NCBI GenBank assembly: GCA_945893365.1
Contig: CAMDED010000006.1
Coordinates: 36,254-100,253 of the forward strand
DNA from: Candidatus Sulfopaludibacter sp. SbA3
Lineage (GTDB): Bacteria > Acidobacteriota > Terriglobia > Bryobacterales > Bryobacteraceae
Reading direction: 5' to 3'
DNA length: 64,000 nucleotides
The first letter of the stretch is position 1; every line of letters begins with the position of its first letter. Below the pieces are notes generated by a model, which did no database searches, was not told the origin of the DNA, and worked only from the letters and a program-made list of their open reading frames with translations. Positions 53,344 to 63,400 of the stretch are shown piece by piece. The translations under genes and the position numbers were made by a program.

Positions 53344-54414
53344 ATGCCCTCCTTCGCGGTGTCCGCGCCGCAGCGCACCTACCAGGCGATTGTCGAGCGC
53401 GGCATCCTTGGACGCGCCGCTCAATACATTCCGAACGGAGCGGGGAAGGTCTTTGTGGTCACGTCCGAAGATGTGTGGCGGGTCCAGGGAGTGGCGCTGA
53501 AACAGGGGCTCGGGAGCCGCGCTTTCGAAACTCTGTTCCTGCCCGGCGGGGAGGAGACGAAGCGCCTCGCGCCGCTTGAAGCTCTCGCGGAAGAGATGGT
53601 CCACAAGGGCGCGGACCGCACCTCCGTGATCGTCGCTTTCGGCGGCGGAGTCGTCACCGATATGGCTGGGTTCCTGGCGGCGATGTTCATGCGCGGCATC
53701 GACGTCCTGCAGATCCCTACCACGCTGCTCGCGCAAGTGGACGCGGCCATCGGCGGCAAGACCGGCGTCAATCTGGTGGCGGGCAAGAACCTCATCGGAG
53801 CGTTTCATCAGCCTCTCGCCGTGCTGATAGACCCGGTGGTTCTCGCGACGCTGCCGGAACGGGAATACCGCGCGGGGCTCTTTGAAGTAGTGAAATACGG
53901 CATTATTTCGAGCCCTTCCTTGTTTTGGCTCCTCACCAGACGCCAGCCCGAGGTGATGGCGGGCGCGCCGGAAGTGGTCGATGAGATCGTCTCGGAATCC
54001 GTGAGGATCAAGGCCGAAGTCGTTTCCGCCGATGAGCGCGAGGGCGGCCTCCGCAAGATTCTGAACTACGGCCACACCATCGGACACGCGCTCGAAGCGG
54101 AAACCTCCTACTCGCGGTTTCTGCACGGAGAAGCGGTGGCGTTCGGGATGATCGCCGCCACGCATCTTGGAGCGGCGACGGGCCATCTCGCCGAACATCG
54201 CGAGGAAATGCTCGATTGTATCGCCGCCTACGGCCCGATTCCCTCGCTCGAGGGCATCGCGGCAGACCGGCTCCTCGCCCGTCTGGCTCGCGACAAGAAG
54301 ACCATACAGGGCAAAGTGCACTTCGTATTGCCGCGGCGCGTCGGAGAAGTGGAAGTCGTCACGGGAGTGCCTTCCGAAACGGTGCTTCGAGCGATTGAGG
54401 CCGCGCTCGCGTGA
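53344..54414 (+). CDS. aroB: 3-dehydroquinate synthase
   Basis: A 356-residue AroB, second step of the shikimate pathway (DAHP to 3-dehydroquinate, NAD- and metal-dependent). It shows the NAD site AFGGGVVTDMAGFLA, IPTTLLAQVDAAIGGKTGVN, the metal-binding Glu in GLFEVVKYGII, and the His ligands in NYGHTIGHALE and FLHGEAVAFGM. Length is normal. ATG 53344 is the family-like start; the frame extends to 53287 with unrelated residues. Its end overlaps ubiE in a GTGA, so both genes form an operon that serves aromatic and quinone synthesis. Confidence 0.96.
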   Translation: MPSFAVSAPQRTYQAIVERGILGRAAQYIPNGAGKVFVVTSEDVWRVQGVALKQGLGSRAFETLFLPGGEETKRLAPLEALAEEMVHKGADRTSVIVAFGGGVVTDMAGFLAAMFMRGIDVLQIPTTLLAQVDAAIGGKTGVNLVAGKNLIGAFHQPLAVLIDPVVLATLPEREYRAGLFEVVKYGIISSPSLFWLLTRRQPEVMAGAPEVVDEIVSESVRIKAEVVSADEREGGLRKILNYGHTIGHALEAETSYSRFLHGEAVAFGMIAATHLGAATGHLAEHREEMLDCIAAYGPIPSLEGIAADRLLARLARDKKTIQGKVHFVLPRRVGEVEVVTGVPSETVLRAIEAALA

Positions 54415-55115
54415 GCGGAGCCATTCGAGACGCAAGCTGGGTTCGCGGAATGTTCGGGCGCATCGCGCCGCGCTACGATCTGGCCAATCGTCTCTTGTCT
54501 TTCGGCATCGACCGGTACTGGCGCGCTCGAACGGTCGCTACCGTGAGCCACATGATGCGCCGTCCCGGTGCGCGCGTTCTCGATCTATGCTGCGGAACCG
54601 GCGATCTGGCGCTCGCCCTCGCCCAAGCGGGCAAAGCGACTCCGTCACGCGTTTTCGGAAGCGATTTTTGCCACCCGATGCTCACCCGCGCCCGCGAGAA
54701 AGGATGCCCGTTACTCTTTGAGTCCGACGCGCTTCGCCTGCCGCTTCCGAACGCCTGCCTCGACTTGGTCACCGTCGCCTTCGGCTTCCGGAATCTCGCC
54801 AACTACGACGCGGGTCTTTCGGAAATGCGCCGCGTTCTGCGGCCCGGCGGAATGGCCGCGATTCTCGAATTCTCGCAGCCGCCGAACGCCGCATTTGCCG
54901 CGCTCTACGCCTTCTACTCGCGCCGCATCCTTCCCGTAATCGGCGGCGCGGTCTCCGGTTCGAAAGACGCCTATTCTTATCTGCCGGCGTCGGTGAGCCG
55001 GTTTCCCTCCGCGGAGGACCTTGCGCGCCGCATGGGTGACGCGGGTTTCCGGCAAGTGCGTTTTGACCGCATGACGTGGGGAATCGTCGCCCTGCACACA
55101 GGCGCAGCGGTGTAA
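54411..55115 (+). CDS. ubiE: Demethylmenaquinone / ubiquinone methyltransferase
   Basis: A 234-residue UbiE/MenG methyltransferase. N-terminal VRGMFGRIAPRYDLANRLLS is the family signature, followed by the SAM site VLDLCCGTGDLALALAQ, the region ESDALRLPLPNACLD, VAFGFRNLANYDAGLSEMRR and VLRPGGMAAILEFSQPP. It adds the ring methyl group in menaquinone synthesis. The start is GTG inside the aroB stop. In an organism of this kind menaquinone is the likely product (menG), which is an inference. Confidence 0.94.
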   Translation: MSGAIRDASWVRGMFGRIAPRYDLANRLLSFGIDRYWRARTVATVSHMMRRPGARVLDLCCGTGDLALALAQAGKATPSRVFGSDFCHPMLTRAREKGCPLLFESDALRLPLPNACLDLVTVAFGFRNLANYDAGLSEMRRVLRPGGMAAILEFSQPPNAAFAALYAFYSRRILPVIGGAVSGSKDAYSYLPASVSRFPSAEDLARRMGDAGFRQVRFDRMTWGIVALHTGAAV

Positions 55116-55132
55116 AACCGGCGCCTTAACCA

Positions 55133-55660
55133 TCAGAAGAACAGGTACTTCCGCCACTGCTCGTCGCTCTTCCCAAGCAAGCGCATGAGGTGCCGGCTGG
55201 TGTGGAGGCTAAACGGGCTGGGCGGCTTCGCCAGCTTGAATCCGGCCTCCTCGGGAGTTCGATTTCCCTTGCGGTTATTGCACGGATTACAGCAGGCGAC
55301 GAGATTCTCCCATGCCGACTCGCCGGCCCGCGACCGGGGAACGACGTGGTCGAGCGTGAGTTCGGAGGAAGGCAGCGTTCGATGGCAATACTGGCACGTG
55401 TAGCGGTCGCGCATCAGAATGTTCTTACGCGACAGGGCTCGCGTCTGGTGCGGGATGCGGCGGTATTCGAGCAACCGGATCACCGAAGGGATATTGTGCG
55501 TGCGGCGCGTGGAATGAACCGCAAGCGTGCTCATCTCCTCGGCGGCCGCAACGCCCTTCAGCACCAGGATGAGCGCGCGGCGGGCGGCGCACACGTTGAT
55601 CGGCTCATAGCTGGCGTTCAGCACCAGAACGGGTTTCTGCAGTCTGCTATAGGTGGCCAT
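55133..55660 (-). CDS. HNH endonuclease family protein
   Basis: A 174-residue protein with an HNH/zinc domain: CQYCHRTLPSSELTLDHVVP, then ENLVACCNPCNNRKGNRTP. The two CxxC pairs bind zinc, and the H (DHV), N and second N/H positions form the active site. The N-terminal part PVLVLNASYEPINVCAARRA is the conserved opening of the chromosomal HNH family found near recombination and competence genes. The start at 55660 lies one base behind the comF stop, so the two are coupled. The role is not known; a repair or DNA-uptake link is suggested only by context. Confidence 0.9.
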   Translation of the reverse strand: MATYSRLQKPVLVLNASYEPINVCAARRALILVLKGVAAAEEMSTLAVHSTRRTHNIPSVIRLLEYRRIPHQTRALSRKNILMRDRYTCQYCHRTLPSSELTLDHVVPRSRAGESAWENLVACCNPCNNRKGNRTPEEAGFKLAKPPSPFSLHTSRHLMRLLGKSDEQWRKYLFF

Positions 55661-55661
55661 G

Positions 55662-56450
55662 TCAGGTCGCTCTAAGAAAATCGGCTCCGGACGCCGGCGT
55701 CCATGCGATACGGCGGTCCACGCGTGCAACGGTCAGGAGTGTTACGGACAGGGCGCCCGCCGCCTTTAGCGCCGCGCCACCGGCGCTGGCGGTGGCCCCG
55801 GTGGTCATCACGTCGTCCACCAGTAGGATCCGTTTTCCAGCCACGGCGTGCCGGTTCTTGACGGCGAACGCTCCGGCGACGTTCCGGCGGCGCGCGGAGC
55901 GGCTCAATCCAGCTTGAGTGGAAGTGGCGCGGAGGCGGCGCATGGCATTGACTGTGGGAATTCCTCGATGCCGGCCGATCTCCCGCGCCAGCAGTTCGGA
56001 CTGGTTGAATCCGCGTTCCCAGTGCTTCCACCAGTACAGAGGAATGGGGACCACGGCGTCAAAGCGGCGATCGGCCGGTATGGCGTCGCGCAGCAGACGC
56101 GCCAGATGCCCGGCGAGCGGCTTGACGCCGCCATACTTGAACAAATGGATGAGGCTGCGAAGCGTTCCGCCGTAGGCGCCGAAGCAATGGGCATCGTCAA
56201 AGCCGCGCAGTCCCTCGCGGCATAGCGCGCACATTCCGTTGGCGTCGAGCGGAAAGCGATTCTGAAAGGCCGCTTTGCATCCGCGGCAGAAGAACTCGGC
56301 GTCAAGGGGCGCAGGTTCCTTTAGGCAAGCGGGGCAAACGGGAACACGGGTAAATCCTTCAAGGGAGGCCGCGCAGATGCGGCAGGAATCGGGGAATAAG
56401 AGCGAAAAAAGGGCGTGGGGAGCTTTCCGTATAACGGCTGCAAATGAAAT
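55662..56450 (-). CDS. comF: ComF-family amidophosphoribosyltransferase, start codon missing
   Basis: The phosphoribosyltransferase part is clear: LIHLFKYGGVKPLAGHLA, VPIPLYWWKHWERGFNQSE, LRATSTQAGLSRSARRRNV and the PRPP site RILLVDDVMTTGATAS. Upstream the same frame encodes the normal N-terminal zinc ribbon (SCRICAASL, VCPACLKE, CRGCKA, MCALCREG). But between the in-frame stop at 56484-56486 and residue ATG 56234 there is no ATG, GTG or TTG. The frame end given here uses an ATT and is a guess; starting at 56234 would delete the zinc ribbon. An A6 run (56404-56409) could mark a lost base. ComF proteins act in DNA uptake. Confidence 0.78.
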   Translation of the reverse strand: MSFAAVIRKAPHALFSLLFPDSCRICAASLEGFTRVPVCPACLKEPAPLDAEFFCRGCKAAFQNRFPLDANGMCALCREGLRGFDDAHCFGAYGGTLRSLIHLFKYGGVKPLAGHLARLLRDAIPADRRFDAVVPIPLYWWKHWERGFNQSELLAREIGRHRGIPTVNAMRRLRATSTQAGLSRSARRRNVAGAFAVKNRHAVAGKRILLVDDVMTTGATASAGGAALKAAGALSVTLLTVARVDRRIAWTPASGADFLRAT

Positions 56451-56585
56451 CGGAGAATCGAATGCGCTTCTACTCGAGAAGACTCACCCCCAACCCACAC
56501 TCTTACAAGATACCTTTCCCGGGGCCGCGTAGCAACCGGGGCCAATACCTTCGAACCGTTTCCTAAGGCTGGACCGTCCTCTTTC

Positions 56586-57788
56586 CTAGTGTGGGTGGCG
56601 GGCGTAGTGCTGCCGCAGCAAATCCTTGCCGTAATCGTTCCCGTTCGGCGTGCGGGTCACGGTATGAATATGCTCGCGGTTCGGCACGGGCGGTCCCGCA
56701 AACAAGTGCCGCAAGCCAACCGGACGCTGGTGGTCGAACTCGATCAGGATCACCGGGCTGTGAATCCGGTAGTAGTAGACGCTGTTTTCATCCGTGCCGC
56801 CGATCCATGCGAAATAGGCGGCGTCCAGACGCTGCCGCACGTCGTCCAACTTCACCTTCGCGTGGCCGTCGTCCATGTTCGCGATATAGAGCCCGGCGAG
56901 GTGCATCAGCAATTCTTTCTGCTCTTTGGTGAAGGTTGAAACGGGAACTCCCGCGTAGTCGAGTACGATATTGTCCTTGAACGCTTCCGACAGATTGTGA
57001 TTCCCGGCCTTCTCCGTACCGAGAATGGCCTTGCGGCGCTGCGCCTCGTCGAGCGATTGAATCATCTTCAAACCCTGGCTCTGCTCGTCCTGCAAAATCG
57101 ATGTGCCCTTGTACTTGCCGGACGTGGCGATGACGGGCTCGGACCCGAAGAAGGCCGGCGTCATTACCACCTGATCGCCCAGAACGAAATAGTTCAGGAT
57201 CAGGTGATGCCCGTCGAGTTGCCAGCCCCACGGCTTACCGGCGGAAGGCTCGCCCATGATGGTGATCCAGTAGCGCCATTCGCCGTAGCGGACAAAGTCG
57301 TTGCTGTTCAACTCGCCCAGCGTATGGTTAAGCTTCATGATGTCGCGTGAGAGCCGCATGCCTTTGGCGCTGAGCGAGGCGCGCATGAGCCCGAATGCGG
57401 CTTCTCTTTGCGCATCTGTCATGTCGACGAAACCCGAGCCCTGGCGGATGTAGAAATCCTGGTTCATCCATTTGCGCCATTCAATATCGTCCGCGGCGAA
57501 CAGGGTTTTCTTTCGCTGTTCGGGGGCCAGCGCGGCGAGGAACGCCGATGCGGCCTTGCGAACGGGTTCGGTTGAGACGCCCGTGGAGCGCATGGGAAAC
57601 AGGTCCGGCTCGACGGTTCCTCGAGCCGTGATGCCCTTGAAAGGATCGGCAAGCCCGCGCGTTTCCGCATCGATGGACATCTGGCGGAAACGCTCGGCCA
57701 TGCCCGCCGGCTCTTGGGAATGGGCAACAGTGTAAATCAGCGCCAGCACGGGCAAGGCGAAACGGATGCTCCATTTTCTAATGTTCAT
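56586..57788 (-). CDS. DUF3500 protein, exported
   Basis: A 400-residue protein with a signal peptide (RFALPVLALIYTVAHS) and the DUF3500 pattern: FLAALAPEQRKKTLFAADD, WRKWMNQDF, LRASLSAKGMRLSRDIMKLN, GEPSAGKPWGWQLDGHHLIL and, at the end, SPVILIEFDHQRPVGL plus HIHTVTRTPNGNDYG. The conserved His and Asp residues suggest a metal site, but the family has no assigned reaction. It is a single gene, followed by about a kilobase without intact genes. Confidence 0.9.
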   Translation of the reverse strand: MNIRKWSIRFALPVLALIYTVAHSQEPAGMAERFRQMSIDAETRGLADPFKGITARGTVEPDLFPMRSTGVSTEPVRKAASAFLAALAPEQRKKTLFAADDIEWRKWMNQDFYIRQGSGFVDMTDAQREAAFGLMRASLSAKGMRLSRDIMKLNHTLGELNSNDFVRYGEWRYWITIMGEPSAGKPWGWQLDGHHLILNYFVLGDQVVMTPAFFGSEPVIATSGKYKGTSILQDEQSQGLKMIQSLDEAQRRKAILGTEKAGNHNLSEAFKDNIVLDYAGVPVSTFTKEQKELLMHLAGLYIANMDDGHAKVKLDDVRQRLDAAYFAWIGGTDENSVYYYRIHSPVILIEFDHQRPVGLRHLFAGPPVPNREHIHTVTRTPNGNDYGKDLLRQHYARHPH

Positions 57789-57985
57789 AACAATCGGATG
57801 CTACCACGGCGGAGTCGTCCGGACCTACTGAGGATGGCAGGAAAATCCCGGCTTCCCAAGTTGGCCCTGAGTCCCGGGCGGTTGTCGGATTTACAACGGT
57901 TGACCAAGTCGCAGACGGGTCGAATTGTCGGTTACCAGTAAGACGAATTCGGATTCCTCCATGCCCGCCCTGCGAAAGGTTCAGC

Positions 57986-58259
57986 GTGCGCGGATTCCAT
58001 GGCCGCTTCCACGCCGGTGAAACGATTGCAGGAATCGCGCGGGCGATGGATCTCCCGCAAGAGCACGCTTACCACCGCGCCCGAGCCCCCGTGATCGCGG
58101 AAGAAGCCCGCGCGTGGGTGATCCACCGGCCTGTTCAAAGCCAAAAGACCTTGGCTACGCCGCCGAGTTGTGGACGCGGAGTCTGCTGGCGCGGCATGAG
58201 CGGCGCGAGGCGTTGCAGGCGGGGCATCCTTGCTTGAGCCGAGCAGCCAAAGCCACGTA
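57986..58259 (+). pseudogene. N-terminal relic of an IS630-type transposase
   Basis: One frame gives HAGETIAGIARAMDLPQEHA and VIAEEARAWVIH. After a frame change it continues SKPKDLGYAAELWTRSLLAR, then HPCLSRAAKAT and a TAA at 58257-58259. These are the helix-turn-helix and following segment of IS630-type transposases; the DDE part is absent. Confidence 0.72.
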
Positions 58260-58771
58260 ATTGCCGAAATCAGCGCCGCTCCGGTAGTTCATCGTTGGAA
58301 GAAATTCGACGCCCTAAACCCGAGCCGACAACCTGCGAGCTCTTTTTTGGTCCTTATTTCAAGCCGTCCCCTCGCGGCGGCGCGGCTGTGCGGTATCGCG
58401 CGGCGCTCGATGAAGGGTGTTTCAAGCGGCGAGCGGAAGTGAGGAGGGGTTAAAGATTCGAAAGAGGGTGACGGCAAGCAATGGCCATGCGGGGAAAAAA
58501 CCCCTCTGGTGCAACCTCCAAACGATCCGGGATGGGCAGATTTTGACCGCAAACATCGCACTCCCGCAAGCACGCTGTCCCTTGACCCATCTTTTCACGC
58601 CTGCCGGTTGCAACAGAGGGCAGGTGAAGTCTACCTTCGACTTTACACTCACAGGAATAGCAGCATCCTTGCCACGCTGTCAATCGCGTAAGCCGTTAGT
58701 TTCTTTAGATGTCGCGGCCGGCCTTCGACGGGGACGCGTGTCGGAAAACCGGGCGGGTGTGTCGGCGCGAC
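58260..58771. other. Non-coding stretch between IS relic and isochorismatase-like gene
   Basis: About 510 bases. Frames of 70-150 codons occur on both strands without recognisable content. A small GGGG-A6-CCCC hairpin is at about 58493. Together with 57789-57985 it appears to be the remains of a lost insertion. Confidence 0.4.
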
Positions 58772-59614
58772 TCAGCTCGCCTGAGGGCGCCGCAGCATTA
58801 GATCGTCCCCCACAACGGACGGGCACCAGTAGCGTTCAATGTGCTCGACCACGAGCTCGGTACCGCGCGCGTGACTGACGTAGGGTTTCTGGCGCGGGTC
58901 GTACATCGCATCCGTGAGATCGCGAACCACCACGACTTGCCGCCCGATGCGCGTCATCTGCCTGATCCCGAAAGGCCGTCCGAGCACGCACATATTGGCG
59001 TGGACTCCCATCAGCGCGATGTTCCGGATGCCTTCCTGCTCGCAGTAGTTGAAAATCTCCCGACCGCTGTCGCTGACGCCATCGTGGCCCGCGATCTCGA
59101 TGCCTTCGTGTTGGCGGCTGTAGCGACGGACCCTCTCACCTACCACCGCGTCGTCACAGGGCTCGGTTTCGTCGTCGATGGGAAGCGGGGCTTCCTTCGC
59201 GCGGTCGAGGTAGCGCCATTCGCCGATGGGCTCGGGCGGCGCGGCGGGTTTGGCCTCCATCATTCTGCGGCGGAACGGCATGTCCTTGTAGACATCCATG
59301 GTTCCGCTGGGTGCGTGGATAATCATGACCCCCGCGCGGCGGGCGGCTTTCACGACTTCGTTCATGCGCGGGACCATCATCGCGAGGCGGCGGGCCGACG
59401 ATTTACAGTAATGGTCGTCCCACATGTCGCAGATGATGATGGCCGTCGAAGCGACGGGCCAGGTTAACTCCCTGCGCACGGGCTGGGAACTTTCGTTGCG
59501 CGAGCGCGCTTTCAATCGCAATACGCCGGGCAGGCGCTCCCGGTTCACTTCGACGGCGGGGGATCGGGTAAGCAGCAGGCTCGACAGGAGAGGGATCGCT
59601 TCACGTCTGGTCAT
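58772..59614 (-). CDS. Isochorismatase-like cysteine hydrolase
   Basis: A 280-residue protein of the isochorismatase-like superfamily. The catalytic Asp is in TAIIICDMWDDHYC near residue 63, and the Cys nucleophile in ALMGVHANMCVLGRPFG near 210. The C-terminal RDLTDAMYDP is typical. The first residues (TRREAIPLLSSLLL) look like a Tat-type leader, so it may be exported, unusual for this family. Members hydrolyse amides or ethers such as nicotinamide or N-carbamoyl compounds; the substrate is unknown. It is divergent from the BrxL fragment. Confidence 0.87.
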   Translation of the reverse strand: MTRREAIPLLSSLLLTRSPAVEVNRERLPGVLRLKARSRNESSQPVRRELTWPVASTAIIICDMWDDHYCKSSARRLAMMVPRMNEVVKAARRAGVMIIHAPSGTMDVYKDMPFRRRMMEAKPAAPPEPIGEWRYLDRAKEAPLPIDDETEPCDDAVVGERVRRYSRQHEGIEIAGHDGVSDSGREIFNYCEQEGIRNIALMGVHANMCVLGRPFGIRQMTRIGRQVVVVRDLTDAMYDPRQKPYVSHARGTELVVEHIERYWCPSVVGDDLMLRRPQAS

Positions 59615-59753
59615 GGTTTACGGCTCCGTTGACGACAGTCTAGCACCGCTGTCGATTGAATGGCGGCCGGGCGAATATTTCGGTCCGGCTCCGACCGAGT
59701 ACAAAAGCATGGTGGGACGAGGGACTGGCGCGGCATTATGTCAGATTGGCCCG

Positions 59754-60428
59754 ATGGAGGGTAAAAAATGTCAAAAACGTGGGTTTCGGGACCATTTCGA
59801 CCTCTTCACGGCTGAAGGCGTCGAGCAGTTCGTTTCGACGCCGGAACTGCACAGCGATGAGGCGCTCGAAACGGACCCGCTGCCGCTGGGGCAGGTGTGG
59901 GCGTCGAGGATGGGTACACCGGAGACGGGTCCGGGCCTGTTCAGGATTGAGGCGAATTCGGGTCCAGGGAGCGGCGTGAAAATCCTCAATCACCCAACAG
60001 CGCCGGCGTTCCGCGAGAGCGTGAAGGTGGGCGAACAATACCTGTATACAAGGGCGAAGGAACTGGTCGGCGACCGGAATCCGCGCGAGCACGAGTTCTC
60101 GATCCAGATGCGGGCCGTCGACTCGGATAAGACGGGCTGCGGCGTGGGTTTGCCGGTGTTGGTTTCGCTCTGCGGTTCGCTGCTGGGCAAGAATACGCGC
60201 GGAGGGACGATTATCGTAGGAGCGCTGAATTTGGGCGGGTCGATTGAGCCTATTCCGAATGCGGTCCGTATTGCGGAGCTGGCCGTGGACAAGCAGGCGC
60301 AGACGCTGTTGATGCCTGTGTCGGCCCGCCGGCAGTTGAACGATTTGCCGGACGATCTGTGGACGAGGATCAGCATCGAGTTCTACAAGGACGCGGCGGA
60401 CGCGGTGTTCAAGGCACTGGTGGAGTAA
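59754..60428 (+). CDS. Orphan C-terminal Lon-like fragment of BrxL (BREX)
   Basis: About 224 residues that align by motif with the last third of BrxL: GLFRIEANSGPGSGVKI, ESVKVGEQYLYTRAKELV, LVSLCGSLLGK, IIVGALNLGGSIEPI, LLMPVSARRQL and a final DAADAVFKALVE. Full BrxL is ~680 residues with an AAA+ part ahead; here the AAA+ part is missing and the isochorismatase-like gene starts 140 bases upstream on the other strand. At the position of the Lon-like Ser the sequence reads KTGCGVGLPV, so catalysis is doubtful. ATG 59754 is the nearest start; it has no ribosome-binding site. No other BREX gene is present. It is probably a relic. Confidence 0.75.
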   Translation: MEGKKCQKRGFRDHFDLFTAEGVEQFVSTPELHSDEALETDPLPLGQVWASRMGTPETGPGLFRIEANSGPGSGVKILNHPTAPAFRESVKVGEQYLYTRAKELVGDRNPREHEFSIQMRAVDSDKTGCGVGLPVLVSLCGSLLGKNTRGGTIIVGALNLGGSIEPIPNAVRIAELAVDKQAQTLLMPVSARRQLNDLPDDLWTRISIEFYKDAADAVFKALVE

Positions 60429-60474
60429 CTGGACCGCTGGACCGGAGCCAGCCCAGTCGGCCCCGGAGAGGCCG

Positions 60475-63400
60475 CTACCAGATAAACTTCAGGCCCATTT
60501 GGATGTCGCGGTTGTCGCTGATCACATCGGTGATGGTGCCGAACTGCGGCGTGCCGAACACTCGATTCGGCGTCGCGAACTGCGGCGTGTTCATGACGTT
60601 GAACAATTCCGCGCGAAATTGAATGATAGGGCCGCGGTCCCCCGCCAAGGGAAAGTTCTTGAACGCCGCGAAGTCGAAATTAACCTGACCTGGCGACGTT
60701 CCCGTGTTGCGGCCCAGATTGCCGAATGCAAAGCCCGTGGGCAACCGGAAGGCTGACGTGTCGAAGAAGCGGCTGACGGAACGCTGATCCCTCGGCAGCC
60801 GCGCGCTGGTCCCGACGGCGTCCGGCCTGATGTTCGAGGACCCGGTGTTCGATTGATCGAAACTGGAACCGATCGTAAACGGGCGGCCACCTTGAATAAA
60901 GGTGATCCCGTTGACTTGCCATCCGCCTATCAACAGATTCGCGGCGCGACCCGAACTTGTCATGAACTTCCTGCCTTTACCGAACGGCAATTCGTAGACG
61001 TAGCTCGTGACAAGGCGATGACGCACATCCTGGAAGGAGAGGGAGCGCTCTAACTGCACGTTGCGCTGGTCCTGCGGATTCCCGGTTCCGCCGTCGAACA
61101 CGAGCTGGGTGGAATCGGAATCGTCAATGGCTTTCGCGAAGCTGTAAGAAACCAGAATCGTTCCGCCTTCGGAAAAGCGCTTCTCGGCCTTCATTTGAAG
61201 CCCGTGGTAGATGGACTTTCCGCGCGTCTCCTGGTAGGTAAGATTCCCCCAGCCGGGAAAAATTCGCCGCGCATTCAACGCTCCGGGTCCGGGCAGCGGC
61301 TGGTTGATGTTACGGGCGCCCATCAGCTTGATCGACTTGTTGCCCACGTAAGCCGCTTCAAGCAGCACTCCGCCGATCTGCCGCTCGACGTTGAAGTTCC
61401 ATTGCTGGCTGTAGGCCGCCGGGAAATCGTACGGCCTTCCGTTCACGTTCAGAAACTGGTTGCGAAGGTCGCTGCCGATCGCGAGGGGCGGGAAACCATT
61501 GCCAGGCCGCGGTGAAGCCGCTGGATTCAACTGGTCGCTGACGAACGTCCTGGTAACCAGGAAAGGCGGATTGAACTGGGGATTGTGATGGCCCGCGTCC
61601 TCGAGCGTGTAAAACATGCCGTAGCCCGTGCGAATCACGGTCTTCGGAGTCGCCTGAAACGCGATGCCGATGCGGGGCGCGAAATTGTTGAAGTCTCCAT
61701 TGGCGAGCGCGCGATCCTGAAGGCTGCCGGGTTTGGCCAGGATGATATTGTTCGCCGCGAAGTCGAAGTTCGCGATACGGTTGGCGATTTCCGTTACGGG
61801 CGTTGTGTACTCGTATCTCACGCCGAGATTCAGAGTGAGGCGCGCGCTGACTTTCCAGTCGTCCTGGAAGAAAGCGCTGTAGTTCCGGATGCGGATTCCG
61901 GAATGCACAACGGAGCCGATTGTGCCGGTATCCGGATATCCAAGCAGAAGGTCGGCGAAGGCGTTTCCAGTTCCGGCCCGGCCCTGCGGGTTTTGAGAGT
62001 AGACGCCTGTGTAAGAGAAGTTTCCGCGCGGCGACGAGCCCTGATTCACATTTAGGCCGGTGCGCCGGTGATCGAAACCCGCCTTGAACAGGTGGCGGCC
62101 GCTGACGAGCGTGAGATTGTCCAGCACGTGAAAGACGTTCTGCCCATTCCGGCGATCGAAGGCGTCACCCAGAGCGGAGAAACCGGCCACGGCGGCGACT
62201 GCGAGACCATTGGCCTGCGGGTCGTCCGGCACGCCCGAGATGCCGAATTCTTTCGAAAGATTTCTCCCGGCGCCCAATGTACTGACAGTTCCGAACAGGC
62301 GGTTGTAGCCGGTCCGGAATTCATTGATGAGGTGGGGCGAAAAGGAGTGTGTATGGCTGATGGCCGCGCCGCCGGTGCGGAAAAGCTGAGGGAGAAATTC
62401 GATCGCGTTGAAGTACCCGCCGGCAAGCACTCCAGGAAGGTTGAGCGGAGTGCTCTGGGTCTCATCCCCGATGCTGAAGCGGACGAACATGCTGTCTTTG
62501 TCGGAGAAGTGATGATCCACTTTGACGTCGCCCTGGTCCTTGTCGTCGATGAACTTTGGATTGAGGATCAGGTTGTTCGCCGTGGTGGTTTGGTTCGGCA
62601 GGGGATAGAGCGCCAGATATCGCTGGTTTATGGGGTCCAGCCGGTTCGCCGGCACTCTGTTGCCGGGGAGGGGATCGCGGATAAAGCCGCCCGCGGGGCC
62701 GGGCCGCGTGGTTTCAGGATCGTAGACGGTAGCTCCCGCCGAGAAATCTCCCGCGCGCACAGGCACGGTGGGAACCGTGAATATTCGCGTCAAGCCCTTG
62801 CGTATTCTGGTCCCCTGGTAATCGCCGAAGAGGAAAGTTCGGTTCTTTCCGTTATAGATCCTGGGGATTACCACGGGTCCGCCGAGCGCAAAGCCGAACT
62901 GATTCTGCTGGAAGGAAGGCTTGGAGCGGCCGGAGTTAAAGAAGGCATTGGCGTCCAACTCAGAGTTGCGGAGAAACTCGAAGGCGGTACCGTGAAAATC
63001 GTTCGTGCCGGACTTAATGTTGATATTGATGGTGCCTCCGAGGCTTCGGCCGAACTCCGCCGGCAGCAGGTTCGTTTGGACCTTGAATTCCGCAATCGCG
63101 TCCGGACTGGGAATGATCGTCGTATTGTTGTTGTCCGTGGTGTTGTTGTTGATGCCGTCCAGCATGAAATTATTGTTCTGGACGCGGTTGCCGTTGATGC
63201 CCACGAGCAGCGAACGATAGAGAGAGTTGTTGCGCTGCGGGATGTAGGCGCCCGGAGCGAGCACGATCAACTGCGTGAAATTCCGGCCATTGAGTGGAAG
63301 ATCGGCGACGCTTCGCGTGTCGATAACCTGCCCGAGCGAGGTGGATTCGGATTGCAGGAGCGGCGCCTCCGCGCTCACTTCCACGGTCTGCGTGACGTCG

